Shown here: one piece after another, positions 16,528 through 26,084 of the stretch | How positions within the stretch are numbered: position 1 is the first letter of the stretch | Layout of the letters: each line of letters starts with the position of its first letter | DNA from: Alkalidesulfovibrio alkalitolerans DSM 16529 | Lineage (GTDB): Bacteria; Desulfobacterota; Desulfovibrionia; Desulfovibrionales; Desulfovibrionaceae | Assembly (NCBI RefSeq): GCF_000422245.1 | Contig: NZ_ATHI01000001.1 | Coordinates: forward strand, 62,001 to 126,000 | Length of the DNA stretch: 64,000 nucleotides | Direction of reading: 5' to 3' | Notes under the pieces: model-generated | Told to the model about the DNA's origin: nothing | The model's input: only the letters and a program-made list of their open reading frames with translations | Databases searched by the model: none | Position numbers and translations under genes: made by a program

Positions 16528-17048
16528 GCCCCTTCCTCGTCCGGGCCGCTCACGAGCTTGCCCATGAGCACGGCGTCCACGAGCCGCCCGTCCACCAGAT
16601 AGGCCCCGCGCTGCACGCCTTCCTCCAGGTAGCCCGCGCGGGTGTAGAGGGCGCGGGCGGCCGCGTTGGGGGCCATGAACTTCAGCTCCAGGCGGCGCAC
16701 GCCCGAGCCTTCCGCCCAGGCGTCCAGGCGGCGCAAGAGTCCAAGCCCCACACCCTTTCGGCGCGCGGCCTCGGCCACGCCCAGGCCGTTTATGCGCGCC
16801 GCGTGCGCGATGCCGCGCAGATGCCCGCCAACGGCGAAGAGATAACCCTGGAGCCCGGCCTCGTCCTCGGCCACGAGCACGGTCCAGTTGGGCCGGGAAA
16901 GGAACTGCCCGAGCCTGCGCGTCATGGCGGGCACGTCCAGGCCGAGTTCGGCCGCCTCGTCCAGCAGATGGGGCGTGCCGTCCTCCACTGTCCGTTCGAG
17001 CACGAGCAGCGCGGCCGCGTCGCACAATTCCGCCTCGCGGATGCGCAC
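16524..17048 (-). CDS. GNAT N-acetyltransferase
   Basis: A 174-residue GNAT-fold enzyme transferring an acetyl group from acetyl-CoA. The CoA-binding motif A is GLGVAEAARRKGVGLGLLRRL (split at about 88-108, with the R-x-x-G-x-G/A pattern), and the end of the fold carries MAPNAAARALYTRAGYLEEG. The N-terminus IREAELCDAAALLVLER is a typical GNAT beginning. The substrate is unknown. It lies 3 bases after the O-methyltransferase gene and overlaps the photolyase gene, so the three form an operon. Confidence 0.9.
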   Translation of the reverse strand: MRIREAELCDAAALLVLERTVEDGTPHLLDEAAELGLDVPAMTRRLGQFLSRPNWTVLVAEDEAGLQGYLFAVGGHLRGIAHAARINGLGVAEAARRKGVGLGLLRRLDAWAEGSGVRRLELKFMAPNAAARALYTRAGYLEEGVQRGAYLVDGRLVDAVLMGKLVSGPDEEGA

Positions 17049-17051
17049 GGC

Positions 17052-18098
17052 TCAGTCCTTCCTGCCCAAAATCAGGCTCGTGGTCGGCCCGAACGCCTTG
17101 GGCGGCAGGGGCGTGAACCCCGCCCGGGCGAGCCAGTCCGCGATTTCCGAGGCGGTGTAGGTGTCGCCGCGCGCGGTGTTGACCAGCATGTTCAGGGCGA
17201 AGAGCGCGCCGAACGGCGGCCGCAGCCGCTCCTCGTCCATGACGAAGTCCACCATCGCCACCCGCCCGCCGGGCGCAAGCGCCGCGTGGCAGCGCCGCAG
17301 CAGCGACACGTTCTCCTCGGACGAATTGATGTGGACGATGGCCGAGAGCAGCACCAGATCGAAGCCGGGGCCGTCCGGATTGGCCAGTTCGTCCGTATGA
17401 TAGTCGCCCGCGCGCGTCACCACGCGCCCCGTGAACCCGGCCTTGTCCACGTAGCGCATGGTCAGCGGCGTGACTTCGGGCAGATCGAGAACCACGGCCG
17501 TAAGGCTTGGCTCGGCCCTGGCCATGGCCATGCTGTAGGCCCCGGAGCCGCCGCCCACGTCGAGCACGTGCGTCACGCCCACAAGGCCAATGGCCTCGGC
17601 CAGGGCGTCGGCGTCGCCCCTGGCGCGGCGGTCCATGGCTTCGATGAAGGCCTCGTAATCGAAGCTCTCGCTACCCAGGCCGGTCTTTTGGGCCGTGCCC
17701 GCGCGCACGGCTCCGGTCAGCGTGCCCCAGGCGTGATACAGATTCTCGGTGTGGTCCAGGGAGGTCAGGCAGTCGGGGCTTTGGCGCGACAAAAAGCGCG
17801 CCGAGGCGCTGGTACAGGCGAAGCGGCCCTGCTCAAGGGTCAACAGCCCAAGCGTGACCAGGGCGCGCAGGAGCCGGTCCATGGCCCGCGCATCGCAGCC
17901 AAGCCGCCTCGCCACTTCGTCCGAGGCGCGCGGCTCGCGGTCGAGTTCACCGAAAACGCCCAGTTTGAAGGCCGTAAGCAGGGTGCGGCTTCTCTGAAAG
18001 CCGCCTGCCAGGGCCATGATGGCCTCGGGGGTGTCGGGCGTCGGAAAAGTCCGGGGCGTGTTGGCCTTGCCGTGTTCGTCCGGTCCGATGGGCTTCAT
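17052..18098 (-). CDS. SAM-dependent O-methyltransferase (family 2, winged-helix dimerisation domain)
   Basis: A 348-residue methyltransferase. Residues 20-110 form a winged-helix dimerisation domain (DEVARRLGCDARAMDRLLRAL), followed by a class I Rossmann core with motif I HVLDVGGGSGAYSMAMA (about 168-184) and an acidic residue at VVLDLPEV. Relatives are small-molecule O-methyltransferases of the hydroxyneurosporene and acetylserotonin type. The start at 18098 has AAGGAGC upstream. The small molecule is unknown; no pathway genes are adjacent. It begins the operon with the GNAT and photolyase genes. Confidence 0.87.
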   Translation of the reverse strand: MKPIGPDEHGKANTPRTFPTPDTPEAIMALAGGFQRSRTLLTAFKLGVFGELDREPRASDEVARRLGCDARAMDRLLRALVTLGLLTLEQGRFACTSASARFLSRQSPDCLTSLDHTENLYHAWGTLTGAVRAGTAQKTGLGSESFDYEAFIEAMDRRARGDADALAEAIGLVGVTHVLDVGGGSGAYSMAMARAEPSLTAVVLDLPEVTPLTMRYVDKAGFTGRVVTRAGDYHTDELANPDGPGFDLVLLSAIVHINSSEENVSLLRRCHAALAPGGRVAMVDFVMDEERLRPPFGALFALNMLVNTARGDTYTASEIADWLARAGFTPLPPKAFGPTTSLILGRKD

Positions 18099-18252
18099 GG
18101 CGGCTCCTTGTTTTTCGCCCTGTAGCACGCCATTCGCCAGAGGTGAACGCCTCCCGGGCTGTCCCGAAAATTCCATCTGCTGTGTTTTGGCGCGCCGTGC
18201 GTCCGGAGCTTCTTGAACGGTCTGGGAAACGGAGTTTGTCAGCAATGCAAAG

Positions 18253-18285
18253 GGGCCCGCAAGCCATGTCCCGGCTCACGGGCCC
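18253..18285 (-). terminator. Hairpin between ilvD and the O-methyltransferase gene
   Basis: On the minus strand GGGCCCGTGAGCC, a 7-base loop, GGCTTGCGGGCCC: 13 pairs including two G-T pairs, then CCTTTGC. It lies about 50 bases downstream of the ilvD stop. A terminator is likely, although the U-tract is poor. Confidence 0.45.
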
Positions 18286-18337
18286 CCACGATCATCCATG
18301 GGGATGCGGGCGGTTTCTTTCGCCGCCCGTGTCGCTT

Positions 18338-19999
<1,662 letters not shown>

Positions 20000-20056
20000 T
20001 GCTTCCTCCAGAAAAAAATATCCCGCCATCCTAGCCCCCTTGGGGGTACGAAGCAA

Positions 20057-20164
20057 GCGCGTAGCGGGGCAAAGCCCCGCTACGCGCCGGGGGATCATCC
20101 CGGGGGAGATGATCTCCCCCGGACCCCCTGCGGTTCCCGAAGCCGTCTGCGACGGCTTCGGGAA
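20057..20164. repeat. Array of three near-perfect hairpins upstream of ilvD
   Basis: Three palindromes in 108 bases: 20057-20087 (14-bp stem, loop AAA), 20100-20122 (11-bp stem around one G) and 20134-20164 (14-bp stem, loop TGC). None is followed by a U-tract on either strand. The first lies 57 bases upstream of the ilvD start. Together with modules X, W, Z and Y they fill the 448-base gap between ilvD and the HD-domain gene. Confidence 0.75.
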
Positions 20165-20185
20165 AGCAGGGTTCTGGGGCGGACC

Positions 20186-20249
20186 ATCGCCGCCGCACCC
20201 AAGTCGGCTCTGCCAGCGATGGTTTCGAAGCGAATCGCGGGGTCCAGGG
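20186..20249. repeat. Module X, second copy
   Basis: 64 bases with 60 identities to 1127-1190. Both copies end in GCGAATCGCGGGGTCCAGGG. No ORF is shared between the copies, and both lie in gene-free DNA beside Z modules. Confidence 0.8.
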
Positions 20250-20318
20250 AACATCTTAGCGACATTCTTCGTCCCGCAGGCCGTTCCAAATGTGCCGGGT
20301 GCAAGGCGCAAGAAAGCG

Positions 20319-20441
20319 CCGGGCCCGACGCGTATCAAAGAATACGCGAGGGATCGGCCCTTTCGCGGCAACGCAGCAGACGGTGCTTTTGGGGCGGCCT
20401 GACCCTGGCGGAGGAGGTCTGGAGGAGGCAGCGCCTCCTCC
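20319..20441. repeat. Mosaic intergenic repeat, locus C (modules W, Z, Y)
   Basis: W (20319-20360) holds the hairpin CGCGTAT, loop CAAAGA, ATACGCG. Z (20363-20402) matches 1256-1295 closely. Y (20403-20441) holds CCCTGGCGGAGGAGG and the hairpin GGAGGAGGC, AGC, GCCTCCTCC, matching 1199-1240. At locus A the Y module precedes Z, whereas here it follows. The array ends 7 bases from the HD-domain gene's stop, in the same orientation relative to that gene as the other copies have to theirs. Confidence 0.8.
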
Positions 20442-20447
20442 GTTCTC

Positions 20448-21002
20448 TCATTGAAGCCCGATATCCTCGGCCACGCCTTGCATGGCCTCGATGGACAGGG
20501 CCAGGAACGCGGTCAGGTCCAGGCCCAGGCGTTCGCACTCCTTGATCGTCTCGCGGTTCACGGAGCGGGCGAAGGCCTTGTCCTTCATCTTTTTTTTCAG
20601 GCTCGACGGGGCCATGCCCACGAGCTTGTCCGGCCGCACCAGGGCGGCGGCCGCCACGAGCCCGGTCACGGTTTCGCCGCAGCGTAGGGCGAAATCCAGT
20701 TGCGCGGCCGGGGCCACGCCCGTGTGCTCGTGGTTGTGCGCGCGGATGGCGCACAGGGCCTCTTCGGGCAGCCTGCCGTCCAGCATGGCGGCGGCTTCGA
20801 TACCGTGGCGCGCGGGTTCGTCCTTGGTGGCGGAGTAGTCCAGGTCGTGCAGAAGCCCGGTCAGTCCCCACAGTTCGGGGTCTTGGCCGAGCTGGCGCGC
20901 CAGGGCGCGCATGACGGCCTCGGAGGCCAGGGCGTGGTGCCGCATGTGCGGTTCGGGCGTGTGCTCCTGCACGAGGGAAAGGGCCTGGTCGCGGTCGAGC
21001 AT
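20448..21002 (-). CDS. HD-domain (HDIG-like) metal-dependent phosphohydrolase
   Basis: A 184-residue soluble protein with the HD superfamily metal ligands: His at [13 protein letters not shown] (about 23), His-Asp in [11 protein letters not shown] (about 52-53), and later His residues in AHNHEHTG and an Asp in [18 protein letters not shown] proteins of this size are phosphohydrolases acting on nucleotides or related compounds; the substrate is not predictable. The start at 21002 has GGAGGAAGCCCC upstream. It is divergent from the small ORF at 21078. Confidence 0.85.
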   Translation of the reverse strand: MLDRDQALSLVQEHTPEPHMRHHALASEAVMRALARQLGQDPELWGLTGLLHDLDYSATKDEPARHGIEAAAMLDGRLPEEALCAIRAHNHEHTGVAPAAQLDFALRCGETVTGLVAAAALVRPDKLVGMAPSSLKKKMKDKAFARSVNRETIKECERLGLDLTAFLALSIEAMQGVAEDIGLQ

Positions 21003-21077
21003 GGGGCTTCCTCCTGTTGGCCGTTCGGTGGTACGACCGTGGCGGCGATTTGTAAACCGGGCAAGGAAGGAGAGGCG

Positions 21078-21389
21078 ATGCGGGTGCTTGTGAGCGGCGG
21101 GGAGTTCGAGGCGCGCCAGGCCGTGGCCAAGGCCGCGCGCGCGGCCGGGGCCGAAGTGGCCGAGGCGGCCGGAACGGCCGAGGCGCTACGCCTGATGGAA
21201 TCGGCCACGCGGCGCGGCGCGGCTTTCGCCGTGGCGCTGGATCTGGATGGCACGCTGTCGCGGCGCGCGGCCGAGGTCTTTGCCGAGGGCCATGCGCCCG
21301 TGGCGGAGGTGCGCGATCCGGCCGGGGCGCTGGACGCGCTGGCGGGTGCGGCGGCTGGCGAGCGATCTGGCAGCGGGATGTCAGGTTGA
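21078..21389 (+). CDS. Small hypothetical protein (103 aa), Ala-rich
   Basis: The ORF begins MRVLVSGGEFEARQAV with AAGGAGAGGCG upstream, a good ribosome site. It has the beta-alpha-beta look of a truncated receiver-like fold (MRVLV at the start and FAVALDLDG at about 53-61), but the conserved Asp/Lys set is incomplete and I cannot assign a family. Its start is 76 bases from the divergent HD gene. Codon use is normal for the window. It may be a degenerate regulator; confidence that it is a real gene is moderate. Confidence 0.5.
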   Translation: MRVLVSGGEFEARQAVAKAARAAGAEVAEAAGTAEALRLMESATRRGAAFAVALDLDGTLSRRAAEVFAEGHAPVAEVRDPAGALDALAGAAAGERSGSGMSG

Positions 21390-21524
21390 CGGGTGCGGCG
21401 GCTTGGGGTAAGGGAGCGGTCTTCGTCTTCGCACGGGTACGTGCAGCCGGGCCGAAAGCCCGGGTCACGCAAGCATATTTCTCCGGCAACATTGTGAAAT
21501 AACTGCCGGAATACTGGAGGGCAC

Positions 21525-21641
21525 ATGGCCAAGCACAAGAAGCACGAGCGCAAGAAGGAACTGGATCGCCGCCGCAAGCGCCGCAAGGAAAACCTCAAGG
21601 CCCGCGTCCGCGAGGCCAAGGCCCAGGCCAAGAAGGCCTAA
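21525..21641 (+). CDS. Very small, highly basic protein (38 aa)
   Basis: The ORF MAKHKKHERKKELDRRRKRR continues with KENLKARVREAKAQAKKA. More than half the residues are Lys or Arg, in a single predicted helix. A good ribosome site (GGAGG) precedes it, a 6-bp hairpin (21483-21509) sits just upstream, and a strong terminator follows at 21695, so it looks like a complete transcription unit. Such proteins can bind nucleic acid or ribosomes, but nothing shown here proves that. It resembles short Lys/Arg-rich ORFs annotated as hypothetical in related bacteria (from memory). Confidence 0.75.
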   Translation: MAKHKKHERKKELDRRRKRRKENLKARVREAKAQAKKA

Positions 21642-21694
21642 ACGCGCTCCCGGCCCTTGACTGGCCGGTCCGTCTGATTATCTGTCATCTCGCG

Positions 21695-21739
21695 CCGGTC
21701 GCGGAGCCGTTGTCACGGCCGACCGCGACCGGATTTTTT
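21695..21739 (+). terminator. Intrinsic terminator after the small basic protein
   Basis: CCGGTCGCGG (21695-21704) pairs with CCGCGACCGG (21723-21732), followed by ATTTTTT. A 10-bp perfect stem with a U-tract, between the 38-residue ORF and the FmdB gene. Confidence 0.9.
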
Positions 21740-21773
21740 CCGTTTCACGATCAGCGCGAGAAAGGAGCGGCAC

Positions 21774-22079
21774 ATGCCCATCTATGAGTACGAATGCCCC
21801 GCCTGCGGCAAGGTCTTCGAGGAGTGGAACAAGAGCTTCGACGACGTGACGTCGCCCTGCGCCTGCGGCGCCGCGGCCAGCCGCATCGTCTCCAACACCG
21901 CCTTCATGCTCAAGGGGTCGGGCTGGTACGTGACCGACTACTGCGGCAAGAAGGCTTCGGGCAACGGCAACGGCGGCACCGAGACCAAGGATTCGTCGGC
22001 CTCATCGGATTCGGCCAGCCCGGCGGCCGAGACCAAGCCCGCCAAGGACAAGGCCGCCCCGGCCAGCCCTTCGGCATAA
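21774..22079 (+). CDS. FmdB-family zinc-ribbon protein
   Basis: A 101-residue protein. The N-terminal zinc ribbon is MPIYEYECPACGKVFEEW (CPAC) with the second pair CACG at about residues 29-32, the usual FmdB layout. The C-terminal 40 residues are low-complexity (Gly/Asn, then Ser/Ala/Pro/Lys). FmdB proteins are putative regulators and some members are linked to C1 metabolism operons; function here is unknown. AAAGGAG precedes the start and a terminator follows, so it is a single-gene unit. Confidence 0.9.
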   Translation: MPIYEYECPACGKVFEEWNKSFDDVTSPCACGAAASRIVSNTAFMLKGSGWYVTDYCGKKASGNGNGGTETKDSSASSDSASPAAETKPAKDKAAPASPSA

Positions 22080-22095
22080 CTCCTGGCCCGATTCC

Positions 22096-22125
22096 GGGCG
22101 GTCCGCGCGGCCGCCCTTTTTTTTT
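22096..22125 (+). terminator. Intrinsic terminator after the FmdB gene
   Basis: GGGCGG (22096-22101), 9-base loop, CCGCCC (22111-22116), then nine T. Short stem, long U-tract. Confidence 0.85.
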
Positions 22126-22201
22126 GCCCGAAAATCGCGTATTCCCGCGCAACGCGCGCGACGGCGCATCTCTGCAGAAACCGCCTGCCTGGAGCCTTGT
22201 C

Positions 22202-23497
<1,296 letters not shown>

Positions 23498-24058
23498 ATG
23501 GACGCTGTCAGGCGCACGCTGGCCAAACTGCTTTACGAGAAGTCCTACATCGAGGGCGAGATAACCCTCACTTCGGGCAAAAAAAGCGACTACTACTTCG
23601 ACTGCAAGCAGACCGCGCTGCATCCGGAAGGGGCATGGTGCATCGGCACCCTGTTCCTCGATCTGCTGCGCGACGTGGACGTGCAGGGCGTGGGCGGTAT
23701 GACGCTCGGGGCCGATCCGCTCGTCTCCTCGGTGACGGTGCTTTCCCACCTGGCCGGGCGGCCCCTGCCCGGGTTCATCGTGCGCAAGGAGGCCAAGGGC
23801 CACGGCACGGGACGCTATCTTGAGGGCCTGGGCAACTTCGCGCCCGGCATGAAGGTGGCCATGCTCGAAGACGTGGTGACCACGGGCGGCACGCTCATCA
23901 AGGCTTGTGAGCGGGTGCGCGACGCCGGACTCGAGATCGTGGCCGTGTGCACCATCCTCGACCGCGAGGAGGGCGGCCGCGAGAATCTCGCCCGCGCGGG
24001 GTACGATCTTTTGCCCGTGTTTACGCGCGCGGAGCTGCTTAGCGCCGCGAAGGCATGA
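23498..24058 (+). CDS. pyrE: Orotate phosphoribosyltransferase
   Basis: A 186-residue enzyme of pyrimidine synthesis, joining orotate to PRPP. The PRPP-binding motif MLEDVVTTGGTLIKACERV lies at about 123-141, and the flexible loop has FIVRKEAKGHGTGRYLEG. It begins with its ATG immediately after the purB stop, and its end overlaps a non-used upstream extension of the next gene. The pairing of purine and pyrimidine genes in one operon is plausible for balanced nucleotide synthesis. Confidence 0.96.
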   Translation: MDAVRRTLAKLLYEKSYIEGEITLTSGKKSDYYFDCKQTALHPEGAWCIGTLFLDLLRDVDVQGVGGMTLGADPLVSSVTVLSHLAGRPLPGFIVRKEAKGHGTGRYLEGLGNFAPGMKVAMLEDVVTTGGTLIKACERVRDAGLEIVAVCTILDREEGGRENLARAGYDLLPVFTRAELLSAAKA

Positions 24059-24102
24059 GGCCCTCGTCAGCGAGACGACCGGAATTTCCCAGGAGATTCG
24101 AG

Positions 24103-25374
24103 ATGAAGCCTGTCGCCGCGGTGTCCGCCGTCCTGACCATGGTCGTCTGGCTTTGCGCTTCCACGACCCATGCCTTTTCCCTGAACATAGAGGACTATCC
24201 CGACGCTCCGCCGTTCTTCCTGGCAGTGGCCAAGGACAGCGAGACGTTCTACGCCTTCGGGCGGCGCTCGCCGCTGACTGCCATCCACACCCTGCCGTGC
24301 ACCACGGGGCAGGGTGCTGGCGACAAGTTCAAGGAAGGCGACTTGAAGACCCCAGAGGGCGTTTATTTCATCCAGCGTACCCTGACCAGGGGCCTGGACT
24401 GGGGCCTTTACGGCGATCTGGCCTTCACTTTGAACTATCCCAATCCGGTGGACCGGCTCAAGGGCAAGACCGGCAGCGGCATCTGGATACACGGCCGAGG
24501 CCAGACGATCGTGCCGCGCGATACCCAGGGCTGCGTGGCCCTGAACAATCCCGACCTGCACTCCATCAAGGCCAGCCTGACGCGCGGCACGCCCGTGGTC
24601 ATCGCGCGCGATGTCGTGGTCAACGACGCGCCCGGCGACACGAGCAGAACCGCGAGCGAGATCGTGGGGCTGCTTGAGCAGTGGCGGCAATCCTGGCGGG
24701 CGCGCAGCAACGAGTATTTCCGCTTCTACGACCAGAAGCGCTACGTGGAACCCGGCGCGCCGACCTTCAGGGCGTTTCGCGAGAACAAGGAACGCATCTT
24801 CGCCTCCAAGTCCTGGATCGAGGTCGCGACCTACGACGTGCAAATTTTGCCCGGCACGGACTACTGGGTGACCTGGTTCGACCAGTACTATCGCACCGAC
24901 ACCTTCGTCTCCCAGGTGCACAAGAGGCTGTACTGGCAGCGGGACAAGGAAGGGAACTGGATCATCGTGGGCGCGGAATACGACCGCCCTGAACGCGACC
25001 TCGAACAACTCTACCTGAGTGAGGCGAGGGACAGGGTTTCGGGGCTGGTCGAGAACTGGCGGCAAGCCTGGGAGAGCGGCGACATCGTGGCCTACTCGCG
25101 CCACTACGCGCCTGCGGCCGTGCAGGACGCCCGCCAGGGCATCGAGGCCATCGTGGTCCAGAAGACGACCCTGTGGGAGAACAACCCGCCGCGCCGTGTC
25201 GAGCTTTCCGGCCTGAGCGTCGATTTGCATCCCGCAGGGTTGCGGGTGACCTTCGTGCAGGATTACGAGAGCGCTTCGGGCTTCGCCGACAGGGGCGTGA
25301 AGACCCTGCTTCTCGAACCCACGGCCTCTGGCTGGCGCATCGTCAGTGAAACCTGGACAAAGTCATCTTCATGA
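24103..25374 (+). CDS. L,D-transpeptidase-fold peptidoglycan enzyme with two NTF2-like domains (Csd6/Pgp2-like)
   Basis: A 423-residue exported enzyme. The signal peptide ends near residue 25 (CASTTHAFS). The YkuD-type catalytic domain (about 30-172) has His130-Gly131 in IWIHGRG and the nucleophile Cys144 in DTQGCVALNN, where the usual SHGC reads TQGC. Two NTF2-like domains follow (about 184-297 and 306-420). The combination of YkuD and NTF2 domains is that of Csd6/Pgp2 and Bdellovibrio Bd1075, which are L,D-carboxypeptidases shaping cell curvature; those have one NTF2 domain. The start at 24103 has AGGAG upstream. It overlaps the next gene by ATGA. Confidence 0.9.
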   Translation: MKPVAAVSAVLTMVVWLCASTTHAFSLNIEDYPDAPPFFLAVAKDSETFYAFGRRSPLTAIHTLPCTTGQGAGDKFKEGDLKTPEGVYFIQRTLTRGLDWGLYGDLAFTLNYPNPVDRLKGKTGSGIWIHGRGQTIVPRDTQGCVALNNPDLHSIKASLTRGTPVVIARDVVVNDAPGDTSRTASEIVGLLEQWRQSWRARSNEYFRFYDQKRYVEPGAPTFRAFRENKERIFASKSWIEVATYDVQILPGTDYWVTWFDQYYRTDTFVSQVHKRLYWQRDKEGNWIIVGAEYDRPERDLEQLYLSEARDRVSGLVENWRQAWESGDIVAYSRHYAPAAVQDARQGIEAIVVQKTTLWENNPPRRVELSGLSVDLHPAGLRVTFVQDYESASGFADRGVKTLLLEPTASGWRIVSETWTKSSS

Positions 25375-26084
25375 GCCCCCGTAGCAAGTACAACATCATT
25401 TTCATGCGCGACGACGCCCAGGTGCGCCGTTTTCGCCTGGGGTCCGCCTGGATCCGGGTCGCGATCTGGCTGCTCGCGCTGCTCATGCTTGCCGCGGGCG
25501 GCGGGCTGTACGCGGGGTTTCGCTACTGGAGCGCCAACGCGGCGCTGGTGGACGAGAAAAGGGGGCTTGAGCGCCGCCTGATCGACGCCGAAGTGCAGCT
25601 CGAACGCCTGGGCAACGTGGAGAAGATCCTGCGCTCCCACGATCCCAAGGACGTGCAGGACCTGATCCAGGCGGGAAACATGGCCGAGCGTGAACGCACG
25701 GCGCCTCCCCCCTCGCCGCCCAATCTCGGAGAGATTTTCGCCTATCAGAATCTGCGTCAGGCCGGGGTGGAGAATATTCAGGCCCGGCTGGTGAACAGTT
25801 CCATGCAGGTCCGCTTCGACCTGAACAACCTCATCGCGGACACGACCCTGAGCGGCCGCGTGGATTTCCACGTGATATTGAATTCGGGCAGGATGGAGCG
25901 GGTGAGCGCGCCGGAGGCCGATCTGGTCTTCTCCATCCAGCGCTTCAAGCGCATCCAGGCCACCTTCAATCTGCCCACGGGCGTTGAGCGGGGCGACCTT
26001 TTCGGGGTGCGCGTGGTCATTTCCGGGCAGGACGGGAACCCGATCTACAGTGAAACCTATCCGCTTTCGCGCATCGTCTCCTAG
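25371..26084 (+). CDS. Membrane-anchored coiled-coil protein of the cell-wall operon
   Basis: A 237-residue protein: a short cytoplasmic N-terminus, one membrane helix (about 27-50), a heptad-like coiled coil (about 55-90, LVDEKRGLERRLIDAEVQLERL), a Pro-rich linker (PPPSPPN) and a beta-rich C-terminal domain (about 125-237) probably in the periplasm. I do not recognise the family. It sits between the Csd6-like and Csd4-like genes, overlapping both (4 and 35 bases), which suggests stoichiometric production. A scaffold that holds the two enzymes at the membrane is a reasonable inference, comparable in role to membrane proteins of the Helicobacter shape complex, but not shown. Confidence 0.85.
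   Translation: MSPRSKYNIIFMRDDAQVRRFRLGSAWIRVAIWLLALLMLAAGGGLYAGFRYWSANAALVDEKRGLERRLIDAEVQLERLGNVEKILRSHDPKDVQDLIQAGNMAERERTAPPPSPPNLGEIFAYQNLRQAGVENIQARLVNSSMQVRFDLNNLIADTTLSGRVDFHVILNSGRMERVSAPEADLVFSIQRFKRIQATFNLPTGVERGDLFGVRVVISGQDGNPIYSETYPLSRIVS

Noticed and set aside
16528-17025. Upstream extension of the photolyase frame
   Set aside because: It overlaps the GNAT gene, and family similarity begins at the GTG at 16527.
21657-21684. TTGACT with TATCTG downstream, promoter-like
   Set aside because: Transcription would begin at the terminator hairpin at 21695, so it is probably chance.
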